A model generated the notes under the pieces. That model did no database searches. It worked only from the letters and a program-made list of their open reading frames with translations, and had not been told where the DNA came from. The position numbers were made by a program, and so were the translations under genes. Below are positions 55,188 to 63,476 of a stretch of DNA of 64,000 nt, piece after piece; the stretch's first letter is position 1; the number at the start of each line of letters is the position of its first letter. This stretch comes from Fertoeibacter niger. GTDB lineage: Bacteria; Pseudomonadota; Alphaproteobacteria; Rhodobacterales; Rhodobacteraceae. The stretch covers positions 248,001-312,000 of the forward strand of contig NZ_WHUT02000003.1 of the NCBI RefSeq assembly GCF_009380135.2, given 5' to 3'.

Positions 55188-56330
55188 TCAGCCCAACAGA
55201 TCGCGGATCACCCGCAGAAAGGCGCGTGTGCCCAGCGGGATCAGCGCATCGGGAAAATCATAGTCGGGGTTGTGCAGGGCCGGGCTGGCCTCGCCCGCGC
55301 CAAGATAGAACATCGCCGCCTTCGCGCCCGCGCCAAACCGGCCGAAATCCTCGGATGCGCGCAGGGGCATGGTGCCCGCAATCTGCGCAATCCCCTCGGC
55401 CTGCAACGCGGCCGCCATCAGCGCGGTCGCCCCGGGGTCATTGGTGCAGGCCGCAAATATGTCGTGATAGCTGATGCTGACTTTCAGCCCGCCCTGCCCT
55501 TCGGCCCGTGCCAACGCCTCGGCCCCCGCCACCAGCGCCGCCATGCGGTCATCGCGCACCGTGCGCAGCGTGGCCCAGACCTGCGCCTCGCCCGGGGTGA
55601 TGCCAAAGGCAGGCTCACCCATCCGGGCATGCGTCACCGTGACCAGCCGGAAATCATCGGACAGTTCGCCCCCCGGCCCCAAGGCCATCAGCCCCGGGAT
55701 CAACCGCGCCACCGCCAGGGCAGGGGAAATGCCCGCATCGGGCTGTGCAGCATGCGAGGTCTTGCCGGTCAGCACGATCTTCATGCCGCGCGATGCACAA
55801 TTGGCCGGGCCGGGTTGCAGCACCACCTTGCCCAGCGGCAGGCCGGGCAGATTGTGCAGCGCAAAGGCATAGTCCGGCGCAATGGCCGCAAAGGCCGGAT
55901 CGGCCAGCACCGCCGCCGCACCCGAACCATCCTCTTCCGCCGGCTGGAACAGCAGCACCGCCCGCCCCCGCGCAGGCCGCCGCCGCGCCAGCACCCGCGC
56001 CACCCCGGCCAGAATGGCCGAATGCCCGTCATGGCCGCAAAGATGCGCCGTGCCGGGGGTTTCGGACTGGTAGTCGAGCCCAGTCAACTCATGTATCGGC
56101 AGCGCGTCCAACTCCGACCGGATCATCACCGTGGGGCCATCGGCAACGCCATCGAACACCAGCGCCACGCCATGCCCGCCAAGGCCGGTCAGCACAAGGT
56201 CGGGCGCGGTGGGTGCCAGAAAATCCACCACGGCGGCGGCGGTTTCACGTTCCGCCCCCGAAACTTCGGGCCTGCGGTGCAGCGCGCGGCGAAAGCCGGT
56301 CAGGTCCACCACATCGGCATTGGTCAGCAT
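55188..56330 (-). CDS. M20-family amidohydrolase (hippurate hydrolase-like)
   Basis: 380 residues. Metal-binding segments HLCGHDGHSAILAG and LLFQPAEEDGSGAAAVL, and the dimerisation domain (ASRGMKIVLTGKTSHAAQPD). Family members deacylate N-acyl amino acids or hippurate. Its ATG shares one base with the soxG stop (TGATG), so it is coupled to the sarcosine oxidase operon; it may release a methylated or acylated glycine for SoxBDAG. Confidence 0.88.
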   Translation of the reverse strand: MLTNADVVDLTGFRRALHRRPEVSGAERETAAAVVDFLAPTAPDLVLTGLGGHGVALVFDGVADGPTVMIRSELDALPIHELTGLDYQSETPGTAHLCGHDGHSAILAGVARVLARRRPARGRAVLLFQPAEEDGSGAAAVLADPAFAAIAPDYAFALHNLPGLPLGKVVLQPGPANCASRGMKIVLTGKTSHAAQPDAGISPALAVARLIPGLMALGPGGELSDDFRLVTVTHARMGEPAFGITPGEAQVWATLRTVRDDRMAALVAGAEALARAEGQGGLKVSISYHDIFAACTNDPGATALMAAALQAEGIAQIAGTMPLRASEDFGRFGAGAKAAMFYLGAGEASPALHNPDYDFPDALIPLGTRAFLRVIRDLLG

Positions 56331-56869
56331 CAGGCGCCCACCGCCGCGCGGGCGGCCAGCGCCTTCATGGCGGTTTCAATCTCGTGCCAAGCCGTCTGCG
56401 CCATCGAGCGGAACACCAGCAGCGTGAACCCTTCGCCATCGCGCCAGATCACCGCCGCCATGTGGTTCAAGGGCGCGCGTGCCGCCCTGCCCGGCGGAAA
56501 GGCCGCAACCCGCAAATCCAGCGGGATCAGGCGCATCAGGGCCGCCGCCGCATCCGGCCCGCTTACCGACAGCGCGGCCCAGCCATCCGACTGGTCGGTG
56601 GTGGCGGCAGGCAGCCCCTCCAGCAGCGGGCCGATCAGAAAGGCCTGATCGCGGCCTGTCCACACGATCAGATCACCGCTGCTTTCGTTGAACGTGTTCG
56701 GTGCGGGGAACGACAGGCCAAGGCTGCGCAGCGCCTGCGACAGTTCCGCCTCGCGCCCGGCAAAGGGCGCGACCGAGGTGATGGGCCCGGGCACAGCCTC
56801 GGCCAGTGTCACGCCGCCCATGGTCAGCGATTTCCCGTCCAGCGGGGATTTGGCGATCAGACTAGGCAC
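56330..56869 (-). CDS. soxG: Sarcosine oxidase subunit gamma
   Basis: 179 residues from a GTG at 56869 that overlaps the soxA stop by 8 bp (AGGAG lies about 9 bases upstream); an ATG at 56911 would sit inside soxA. GPITSVAPFAGREAELSQAL and the ALSVSGPDAAAALMRLIPLD segment are features of SoxG, which helps assemble the heterotetramer. The C-terminus ends with an Ala-rich helix. Confidence 0.88.
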   Translation of the reverse strand: MPSLIAKSPLDGKSLTMGGVTLAEAVPGPITSVAPFAGREAELSQALRSLGLSFPAPNTFNESSGDLIVWTGRDQAFLIGPLLEGLPAATTDQSDGWAALSVSGPDAAAALMRLIPLDLRVAAFPPGRAARAPLNHMAAVIWRDGEGFTLLVFRSMAQTAWHEIETAMKALAARAAVGA

Positions 56870-59780
56870 GCAGTTTCGCTCCTTCCTTGTCGTGGAACAC
56901 CGGGTCGGCAACCTCGCACAGCAGGTCGATCTTGCGCAGATGATCGACCAGCCGCACCATCTCGCCCCGCCGCGCGCGCCCGTTCTGCAAGAACGCCAGC
57001 CCCAGCGAGGCCCCCAGCGTGGGCGACCAGCCCACCGATGTCACATAACCCTGGCTGTTGGCGCGGTTCACCGCAGCACCCGGGGTGAACAGATGCGCCC
57101 CCGCCGTCAGGGCCGCATCGCCCACCGCCTTCAGCCCCACCAGTTGCTGACGATCGGGGCCCAGCATGCCGGGGCGCGTGGCCGCCGCCTTGCCGATGCA
57201 ATCCTTTTTCGGGCTGATCATCTTTTCCAACCCGATGTCAAAGGCCGTCACCCGGCCGTGAATCTCGGCATGGGTGATGAAACCCTTTTCGATGCGCAGC
57301 ACATTCAGCGCCTCCATCCCGTAGGCGCCGCCGCCCATGGTTTCGGCCCGCGCCAGCAGGTCGCGGAACAACGCCTCGCCATAGCGGGCGGGCACTGCGA
57401 TCTCATACCCTTCCTCACCGGAAAACGAGATGCGGAACAGCCGCGCCGGGGTGCCGTGGATGCTGACCGCGCCACAGGCCATGAAGGGAAAATCAGCGGG
57501 CTGATCCAGCACCGAATTGACCAAGGCCCGCGCCTTGGGCCCGGCCACGGCAAATTGCGCCCAGTTTTCGGTCACGGAAATGGTCCGCAGATCCCAGTCG
57601 GCGCAAAAGGCCTGCTGCACGAAATCCAGATGCCGCATCACCTGCCCCGCGGCGGCGGTGGTGGTGGTCATCAGGAAATGGTTTTCGCCCAGCCGCGCGG
57701 TGGTGCCGTCATCCATCACATGCCCGTCTTCGCGCAGCATCAGGCCATAGCGCACCCGGCCCACCGGCAGGGTGGAAAACGTGTTGGTATAGACGAAATC
57801 AAGGAAACGCGCGGCATCGGCCCCCTGAATGTCGATCTTGCCGAGGGTAGACACATCGGCCACCCCCACCGTGCCGCGCACCATCGCAACCTCGCGGTCG
57901 CAGGCCTGCCGCCAGGTGGTTTCACCCGGGCGGGGGAAATAGCTGGGCCGATACCACAGACCCGCCTCGATCATCGGCGCGCCCCGTTCCACCGACGCGC
58001 CATGCGAGGTCAGGAACCGCTGCGGCGCAAAGCCTTCGGCCTTGCCGCCCGCGCCCATCGCCGCGATCGACACCGGGCTGAACGGCGGGCGGAAGGTGGT
58101 GGTGCCGGTTTCCGGAATGCCCCGGCCCGTCGCATCGGCCAGCACCGCCAGCGCCGCCACGTTCGAATTCTTGCCCTGATCGGGGGCCATGCCCTGCGTG
58201 GTATACCGCTTCATATGTTCGACCGAGGCGAAGTTTTCCTGCGCCGCAAGTTTCACATCCTTGACCGTCACGTCATTGGCATAGTCCAGCCACGCCCGCC
58301 CCTTGCCGGGCACCGCCCACAGGGGCTGAATCGCATAGGGCGCGTCTTCGGCTTGCGGCAGGGCCGCATCGGCGGTGGCATGACCCATCGCCTGCAATGC
58401 AGCCTGTGCAGCCTCTGCCCCTGATGCCAGACAGGCCTGCGTCGAAAACACCCCCGATGCCGCCCCCGCCGGGATCAGCCCCGGCACGGCCCCCGGCGCA
58501 GGCAGGAAAGCCGCAAGCGTTGCATCCCACACGGGCCGCCCGTTCATGTGGCAGGTCAGGTGCAGCGTGGGGTTCCAGCCGCCCGACAGGCCCAGACAAT
58601 CGGTATCAATGTGAAGGTTGCCGCCCTTGTGGCTTACCGTGATGCCGGTCAGCGCCATGCGCCCTCTGGTGCCGGTCACGACGGCCCCGGCATAAACCGG
58701 GCAATCCTCGACCAGCGCGGCATCGGGGCGGCTGTCGATGATCACCGCCACCTTGACCCCCGCCGCCATCAGGTCACGCGCGGTCTGGCGGGCATGGTCG
58801 TTGTTGGCGAAAATGGTGATGCGCTTGCCGGGGACCACGCCGTAACGGTTCAGATAAGTGCGGATCGCCGAGGCCAGCATCACGCCGGGCCGGTCGTTGT
58901 TTTCAAACGCAATCGGGCGTTCCAGCGCCCCGGTTGCCAGCACTGCCCGCCCCGCCACGATGCGCCAGAAGCATTCGCGCGGCAGGTCGCCCGTGCTGGG
59001 CAGATGCAGCCCCACCCGTTCCAGCGCGCCATAGGTGCCGTTGTCATAAGCCCCGGTCACCGTGGTGCGCGGCATCAGCCGCACGTTGGGCAGCGTGGCC
59101 AGTTCGGCCAGCACCTGCGCCGCCCAGTCGGGGGCCGCGATGCCGCCAATCATGCCGCTGTCGGACAGCAGCGCGCCACCCATCCGGGCATCCTCATCGG
59201 CCAGGATCACATCGGCCCCGGCCCGCGCGGCGGTCAGTGCCGCCATCAGGCCCGTGGGACCAGCACCGATCACCAGCAGATCGCAAAAGGCAAAGGCCTT
59301 TTCATAGGCCGCCTCGTCATGCCGCCCCGACAGGCTGCCCAGCCCCGCGGCGCGGCGGATCACCGGCTCATAAAGCTTTTCCCAAAAGGCGCGCGGCCAC
59401 ATGAAGGTCTTGTAATAGAAGCCCGCGCTCAGGAACGGGGCCGCAAGATCATTCACCGACAACAGGTCATGGCGCAGCGAGGGCCAGCGGTTCTGGCTTT
59501 TGACCTCCAGCCCCTCAAAGATTTCCTGCACCGTAGCGCGGACGTTCGGGGTCTGCTGGCGATCCTCGATCACCTCCAGCAGCGCCGAGGGTTCTTCGGA
59601 GCCCGCCGTCAGAACACCCCTTGGGCGGTGGTATTTGAAACTGCGGCCCATCAGCCTCACGCCATTGGCCAGCAGGGCCGAGGCCACTGTGTCGCCCTTG
59701 AACCCGCTGTAATCCACCCCGTCAAAACGAAACCGCACCGGCGTGCCCCGGTCGATCAGGCCTTTGCCTGCGATCCTCAT
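56862..59780 (-). CDS. soxA: Sarcosine oxidase subunit alpha
   Basis: 972 residues. The N-terminal ~110 residues include a 2Fe-2S-ferredoxin-like fold (GYSGFKGDTVASALLANG-like start), then an NAD-binding dinucleotide domain (CDLLVIGAGPTGLMAALTAA), and from about residue 590 an aminomethyltransferase/GcvT domain that binds folate (GKIDIQGADAARFLDFVYTN). The alpha subunit passes the methyl group to tetrahydrofolate. The start overlaps the soxD stop (ATGA). Length is typical. Confidence 0.96.
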   Translation of the reverse strand: MRIAGKGLIDRGTPVRFRFDGVDYSGFKGDTVASALLANGVRLMGRSFKYHRPRGVLTAGSEEPSALLEVIEDRQQTPNVRATVQEIFEGLEVKSQNRWPSLRHDLLSVNDLAAPFLSAGFYYKTFMWPRAFWEKLYEPVIRRAAGLGSLSGRHDEAAYEKAFAFCDLLVIGAGPTGLMAALTAARAGADVILADEDARMGGALLSDSGMIGGIAAPDWAAQVLAELATLPNVRLMPRTTVTGAYDNGTYGALERVGLHLPSTGDLPRECFWRIVAGRAVLATGALERPIAFENNDRPGVMLASAIRTYLNRYGVVPGKRITIFANNDHARQTARDLMAAGVKVAVIIDSRPDAALVEDCPVYAGAVVTGTRGRMALTGITVSHKGGNLHIDTDCLGLSGGWNPTLHLTCHMNGRPVWDATLAAFLPAPGAVPGLIPAGAASGVFSTQACLASGAEAAQAALQAMGHATADAALPQAEDAPYAIQPLWAVPGKGRAWLDYANDVTVKDVKLAAQENFASVEHMKRYTTQGMAPDQGKNSNVAALAVLADATGRGIPETGTTTFRPPFSPVSIAAMGAGGKAEGFAPQRFLTSHGASVERGAPMIEAGLWYRPSYFPRPGETTWRQACDREVAMVRGTVGVADVSTLGKIDIQGADAARFLDFVYTNTFSTLPVGRVRYGLMLREDGHVMDDGTTARLGENHFLMTTTTAAAGQVMRHLDFVQQAFCADWDLRTISVTENWAQFAVAGPKARALVNSVLDQPADFPFMACGAVSIHGTPARLFRISFSGEEGYEIAVPARYGEALFRDLLARAETMGGGAYGMEALNVLRIEKGFITHAEIHGRVTAFDIGLEKMISPKKDCIGKAAATRPGMLGPDRQQLVGLKAVGDAALTAGAHLFTPGAAVNRANSQGYVTSVGWSPTLGASLGLAFLQNGRARRGEMVRLVDHLRKIDLLCEVADPVFHDKEGAKLRA

Positions 59781-60052
59781 GCTGTGGCCTCACGTTTCAG
59801 GTCGGCCACCAGTTCGGTCGCCAGTATCTCATGCGTCAAGGTGTTGCGGGTGACACGCAGCCAGGATGCGCAGCCAAGCTCATGATACCACAGGTCTTTC
59901 GTCACCCCCGCCGGGTTGTCGCGCAGGTGCAGGTAGTCATCCCATGCCTGGGGCGCGGCACCCTCGGCAGGCCGGTTCAGATAGTCCTCGGACCCGTAGT
60001 AGTAAAACTCCCGCCGGTCGCGGGGGCCGCAGAGGGGGCAATTCAGGCGCAT
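59777..60052 (-). CDS. soxD: Sarcosine oxidase subunit delta
   Basis: 91 residues. Zinc-binding start MRLNCPLCGPRDRREFYYYG and the C-terminal CASWLRVTRNTLTHEI with His/Cys are the SoxD signature. It is a small zinc subunit of the heterotetramer. It normally follows soxB directly; here an orphan gene lies between them and overlaps its start by 10 bp. Confidence 0.94.
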   Translation of the reverse strand: MRLNCPLCGPRDRREFYYYGSEDYLNRPAEGAAPQAWDDYLHLRDNPAGVTKDLWYHELGCASWLRVTRNTLTHEILATELVADLKREATA

Positions 60053-60420
60053 TGATTACCCTCGAACAGCTTATTCAGTGCCTTCCGCGACCTCTCTACA
60101 TCGGAAGCTGCCAATAAAAGCTTCATAGCAGCTATTGGCACTTCCAATTTTGTCACATACCCGCGCTCTTGAGAGCCTTTGCCAAGGACAAAAAATTCAA
60201 AGACCAATTTATTATTAACGATTTTGAAAGTTGGTATCGTTTCTTGAAACCCCTCTTCCCCTTCGGAAGCGAGGCGAAAATGGGCACTTGAACCGAGACG
60301 ATTAAAGAACGCCTTCCTTAAATCATCAGATGACGGAACCATTGTTTCGTCTAATTTAAACCTACACTCTAACGCAAGGGTTGCAAGCGATTCATCAAAG
60401 TCTACTTTTTGCGAAGCCAT
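60043..60420 (-). CDS. AT-rich orphan gene inserted between soxB and soxD
   Basis: 125 residues, function unknown. The start at 60420 follows GAGG (8-base spacing), 11 bp after the soxB stop. The last 10 bp overlap the soxD start. Its GC content (about 40-45%) is far below the neighbours (about 65%), a mark of transfer. The sequence is a mixed alpha/beta soluble protein (TIPTFKIVNNKLVFEFFVLG, then KLEVPIAAMKLLLAASDVER) without signal or membrane segment. No homologous family is recognised. The tidy fit suggests it is expressed with the oxidase. Confidence 0.7.
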   Translation of the reverse strand: MASQKVDFDESLATLALECRFKLDETMVPSSDDLRKAFFNRLGSSAHFRLASEGEEGFQETIPTFKIVNNKLVFEFFVLGKGSQERGYVTKLEVPIAAMKLLLAASDVERSRKALNKLFEGNQCA

Positions 60421-60430
60421 AGCCACCACC

Positions 60431-61681
60431 TCAATGCAAATTATGTTGCGAGCCCGTGCCTTCCTCGTCGAGGATATGGCCGGTGCGGAAACGGTCGAGG
60501 CGGAATTTCGCGGCCACCTCGTGCGGGGTGTCGGTGGCCATCAGATGCGCCATGCACCAGCCTGATGCCGGCACGGCCTTGAACCCGCCGTAGTTCCAGC
60601 CGCAGTCGATATACAGCCCCTCCACCGGGGTCTTGTCGATGATGGGCGACCCATCCGGCGTCATGTCCATGATGCCGCCCCAGGACCGCAGCACCTTGGC
60701 GCGCCCGATCATCGGCATCAGGGTCATCCCCGCCTCCATCACATGTTCGACCATCGGCAGGTTGCCGCGCGACGCATAGCTTGCGTAGAAATCCAGATCG
60801 CCCCCGAACACCAGACCGCCCTTGTCGGACTGGCTGATGTAGAAATGCCCCATGCCAAAGCTGATCACATGGTCGATCACCGGCTTCAACCCTTCGGACA
60901 CGAACGCTTGCAGCACATGCGATTCAATCGGCAGACGCATGCCCGCCATCGCAGCCACCTGCCCCGACCGGCCCGCCACGATGATGCCCACCTTCTTTGC
61001 TCGAATGGCGCCGCGCGTGGTCTGCACACCCTTCACGACACCGTTTTCGATGTCGATCCCCGTGACCTCGCAGTTCTGGATCAGATCGACCCCGCGCTGA
61101 TCGGCCCCGCGGGCATAGCCCCAGGCAACGGCATCATGGCGGGCCGAGCCGCCGCGCCGGTGCAGAAGCCCGCCATAGATCGGAAAGCGGGTCTGCTCGA
61201 AATCGAGGTAGGGCAGCAGCGCCCGCACACCCTCGCGGTCCAGCAGTTCGGCGTCATCGCCCTGATTTATCATCATGTTGCCACGCCGCACGAAGGCATC
61301 GCGCTGGCCGTCGGAATGGAACAGGTTGATCAGCCCGCGCTGGCTGTGCATCACGTTATAGTTGAGGTCGGCCTCCATCCCCTCCCACAGCTTCATGGAA
61401 TGGCTGTAGAATTCGGAATTGCCGGGCAGAAAGTAGTTGGCGCGCACGATGGTCGTGTTGCGCCCGATGTTGCCCGAGCCGAGATAGCCTTTCTCGACCA
61501 CCGCGATATTCGTGTAGCCGTGGTTTTTCGCAAGGTAATAGGCGGTTGACAGGCCATGCCCGCCACCGCCGATGATGATCATGTCATATTCGGCCTTCGG
61601 CGCCGGGTTGCGCCAGGCCGGTGTCCAGCCCTTGTTGCCGAACAGCCCCTCGGTGATGACCCTGAAGCCTGAATAACGCAT
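60431..61681 (-). CDS. soxB: Sarcosine oxidase subunit beta
   Basis: 416 residues, DAO-type flavoprotein. FAD-binding MIIIGGGGHGLSTAYYLAKN, the covalent-FMN region, and DCGWNYGGFKAVPASGWCMA near the C-terminus are characteristic. SoxB oxidises sarcosine to glycine and formaldehyde. It heads the soxB-(orphan)-soxD-soxA-soxG-amidohydrolase run. N-methylglutamate dehydrogenase (Mgd) is a relative, but no mgs or gmaS genes accompany it. Confidence 0.95.
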   Translation of the reverse strand: MRYSGFRVITEGLFGNKGWTPAWRNPAPKAEYDMIIIGGGGHGLSTAYYLAKNHGYTNIAVVEKGYLGSGNIGRNTTIVRANYFLPGNSEFYSHSMKLWEGMEADLNYNVMHSQRGLINLFHSDGQRDAFVRRGNMMINQGDDAELLDREGVRALLPYLDFEQTRFPIYGGLLHRRGGSARHDAVAWGYARGADQRGVDLIQNCEVTGIDIENGVVKGVQTTRGAIRAKKVGIIVAGRSGQVAAMAGMRLPIESHVLQAFVSEGLKPVIDHVISFGMGHFYISQSDKGGLVFGGDLDFYASYASRGNLPMVEHVMEAGMTLMPMIGRAKVLRSWGGIMDMTPDGSPIIDKTPVEGLYIDCGWNYGGFKAVPASGWCMAHLMATDTPHEVAAKFRLDRFRTGHILDEEGTGSQHNLH

Positions 61682-61780
61682 GGCACACCTCTTGGACTGG
61701 CTGCGCCAGTAAACCTGCTTGGTGGCGAAGTTTCAATGTTCTGCGCATAAATCCTTGCCCGGATACGACAAAGCATGTCG

Positions 61781-61792
61781 CTTCTGCAGAAG
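61781..61792. promoter_or_regulatory. 12-bp palindrome upstream of soxB
   Basis: CTTCTGCAGAAG, perfectly symmetric, lies 100 bp 5' of the soxB start in its leader, next to a second imperfect palindrome (CGACA-N5-TGTCG). A regulator binding site is plausible. Confidence 0.4.
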
Positions 61793-61802
61793 TGCGGCGA
61801 AA

Positions 61803-61823
61803 CGCCCGCTGGTCAGGCGGGCG
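61803..61823 (-). terminator. Hairpin overlapping the radical SAM stop codon
   Basis: CGCCCGC (61803-61809) and GCGGGCG (61817-61823) pair; on the minus strand it is followed by TTTCG. It overlaps the stop codon of the radical SAM gene. Confidence 0.55.
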
Positions 61824-63024
61824 CAGACATGGGCGCCACGTCCAGTTTGATGCGGCTGCCCTCCAGCAGGGCATAAGCCTCGTCCAGATAGCGGTTCACC
61901 AGATCGGGCTCGTCCAGCAGCGACTGCGCGCGGTCCGCGTCACGAAACACGAACAGGTGGCGCACATACAGCAGATCCGCCTCCAGATCGCGGGCGAGGC
62001 GGATGAAATCGGGGAACTGCCGGATATTGTTCTTCTTCAGCGTCCAGGACAGGCCAAGCCGCGGCCTGCGCATCAGATCAGAGGCATTCCGCATGTCCTG
62101 AAAATGCGCGATGTTGTTCAGCACAAGCGCCAGACTGGCCCCGCCCCGATTTGCGCCAAACACGTCCTGCGTCATGCCGTCGATGGAAACGGTAAGGGTA
62201 TGCAGCACAGCCAGCGTCGCCGCATCCAGCCGCTGACGGATGAAATAGCCGTTGGTCACGCAGGTCAGCAGCACGCGGTATTCCTCCAGCAGGCGCACCA
62301 TCCGCTGCCACAGCGGCTTGCCGACCATCATCGGCTCGCCCCGACCCACGAGGTTCAGCAGCGTCAGCGCCGGGAACGCCTCTTGCGCCAGTCGTTCAAG
62401 CATGTCGCCGTCGAAGGCCGCCTTGCGGTTATTGGCGTCATGCGCATCCGCCGCGCCGTGGCTGCTGCAATGCGAACAGGTCAGATTGCAGCCGGCGGTC
62501 AGTTCCAGACTGATGGATTCGGGCAGATGCGGCAGGGCGACGCGGCGGTTCGCCTCGCTGATCTGCACCGCGCGGCGCACCTGTTCCTTGAGGGCCGACA
62601 GATGCGCCAGACGCGACAACTCGCCAGCCTCCGATGCGGGCAGCAGACGCGCGGCCTGCACCGTCACCCGCCCCGGCGTGTAGGGCAGCGCATCAAGCCG
62701 CAGGCGCAGATGGCCGGTCTGGCGCGCAGGCGCAGGCAGCAGCAGACGCAGGGTTTCGGCGCGGCCCCGGTGGCGCAGCTTGAAACAGATCACCCGGTCT
62801 TCGGCAAAACCCTGGCGAGGCTCGCAGGCGTAATAGAGTTTGCTGTAGTCATAGCTGCCATCTGCGGGATGCGCCGTCACCGTGATCTCGATGAAGCCGT
62901 CGCCGGGCTGCGGGTGGAAAAGGCCCAGCAGATGCGACCGTGGATCGGGGCGGAGGAAGGCCTGCATCAACCCGATCCCCGGCCCCCAATCCCGCGCCAT
63001 GCGGGCCAGAAACGCCTTATCCAT
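61813..63024 (-). CDS. Radical SAM core protein lacking its SPASM domain
   Basis: 403 residues. The radical SAM CxxxCxxC is CNLTCSHC (Cys179, Cys183, Cys186), followed by LLNLVGRGEPMMVG (SAM-binding strand) and the later core strands (LTVSIDGMTQDVFG, LGLSWTLKKNNIRQFPDF). About 150 N-terminal residues form an unfamiliar beta-rich domain. The protein ends right after the core (GSRIKLDVAPMSAPA) where SPASM proteins normally continue. The start at 63024 overlaps the upstream SPASM-like stop (ATGGATAA). Substrate unknown; it may mature a peptide or modify a sugar. Confidence 0.8.
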   Translation of the reverse strand: MDKAFLARMARDWGPGIGLMQAFLRPDPRSHLLGLFHPQPGDGFIEITVTAHPADGSYDYSKLYYACEPRQGFAEDRVICFKLRHRGRAETLRLLLPAPARQTGHLRLRLDALPYTPGRVTVQAARLLPASEAGELSRLAHLSALKEQVRRAVQISEANRRVALPHLPESISLELTAGCNLTCSHCSSHGAADAHDANNRKAAFDGDMLERLAQEAFPALTLLNLVGRGEPMMVGKPLWQRMVRLLEEYRVLLTCVTNGYFIRQRLDAATLAVLHTLTVSIDGMTQDVFGANRGGASLALVLNNIAHFQDMRNASDLMRRPRLGLSWTLKKNNIRQFPDFIRLARDLEADLLYVRHLFVFRDADRAQSLLDEPDLVNRYLDEAYALLEGSRIKLDVAPMSAPA

Positions 63025-63358
63025 CGCCCGAGAACCTGCGGAAATCCCAAGATTTTTCAGTGTATGCCGCACCTTGCTTCAAGGCGGCGGGTTCGTGCTT
63101 TTCCCAGGCGCTGCGCTGGCTGTGGTATTTTATCTCGCGGAACCAGCAGTTGCGGCATTGTGGCCATTCGGCCTCGGTCCCGAAGGCCGCGCGCACACCC
63201 TGCATGCGCGGACCGTTCCAGATTGCCTCCAGCCCGGTGGCGGCATCCAGCCGCCCGGCATGTTCGGCAAAGAAGTTGGCGCAGGTCACCACCTCGCCAT
63301 CAACCATGATCACGGCTGTGCGGTGGAAGAACAGGCAGGTCTGGTCGATGTCGGGCAT
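63017..63358 (-). CDS. Free-standing SPASM-like domain protein
   Basis: 113 residues, set by AGGGGGG upstream of 63358. Four cysteines in the SPASM arrangement: Cys8, Cys26 (DGEVVTCANFFAEH), and the pair Cys68/Cys71 (WPQCRNCWFREIKYHS), with LEAIWNGPRMQGVRAAF between them, as in SPASM auxiliary-cluster domains. It overlaps the radical SAM gene by 8 bp. The two proteins probably act together as a split enzyme, with the usually C-terminal domain encoded first. Confidence 0.72.
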   Translation of the reverse strand: MPDIDQTCLFFHRTAVIMVDGEVVTCANFFAEHAGRLDAATGLEAIWNGPRMQGVRAAFGTEAEWPQCRNCWFREIKYHSQRSAWEKHEPAALKQGAAYTEKSWDFRRFSGDG

Positions 63359-63444
63359 GGCACATCCCCCCTCGCACCGTCGTGATGCCATCAGCAAAGC
63401 ACGCAGCCTTCTGCACGACAAGACGTTCTGCGCCCGGCGCTGCT

Positions 63445-63470
63445 GGGGGGCGCTGTTTCCGGCGCCCCCC
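63445..63470 (-). terminator. Hairpin after the Glu/Leu dehydrogenase gene
   Basis: GGGGGGCGC (63445-63453) and GCGCCCCCC (63462-63470) form a 9-bp GC stem 6 bp after the stop. No T-run. Confidence 0.6.
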
Positions 63471-63476
63471 GCCCGC

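Noticed and set aside
56330-61681. N-methylglutamate dehydrogenase (mgdABCD) instead of sarcosine oxidase
   Set aside because: The subunits are homologous, but N-methylglutamate synthase genes and a gamma-glutamylmethylamide synthetase are absent next to the operon. Sarcosine oxidase is the simpler reading, though not proven.
61813-63358. A frameshift splitting one ordinary radical SAM/SPASM gene
   Set aside because: The SPASM-like part is encoded upstream of the core, so rejoining frames would give the wrong domain order. Each part also has its own start and stop.
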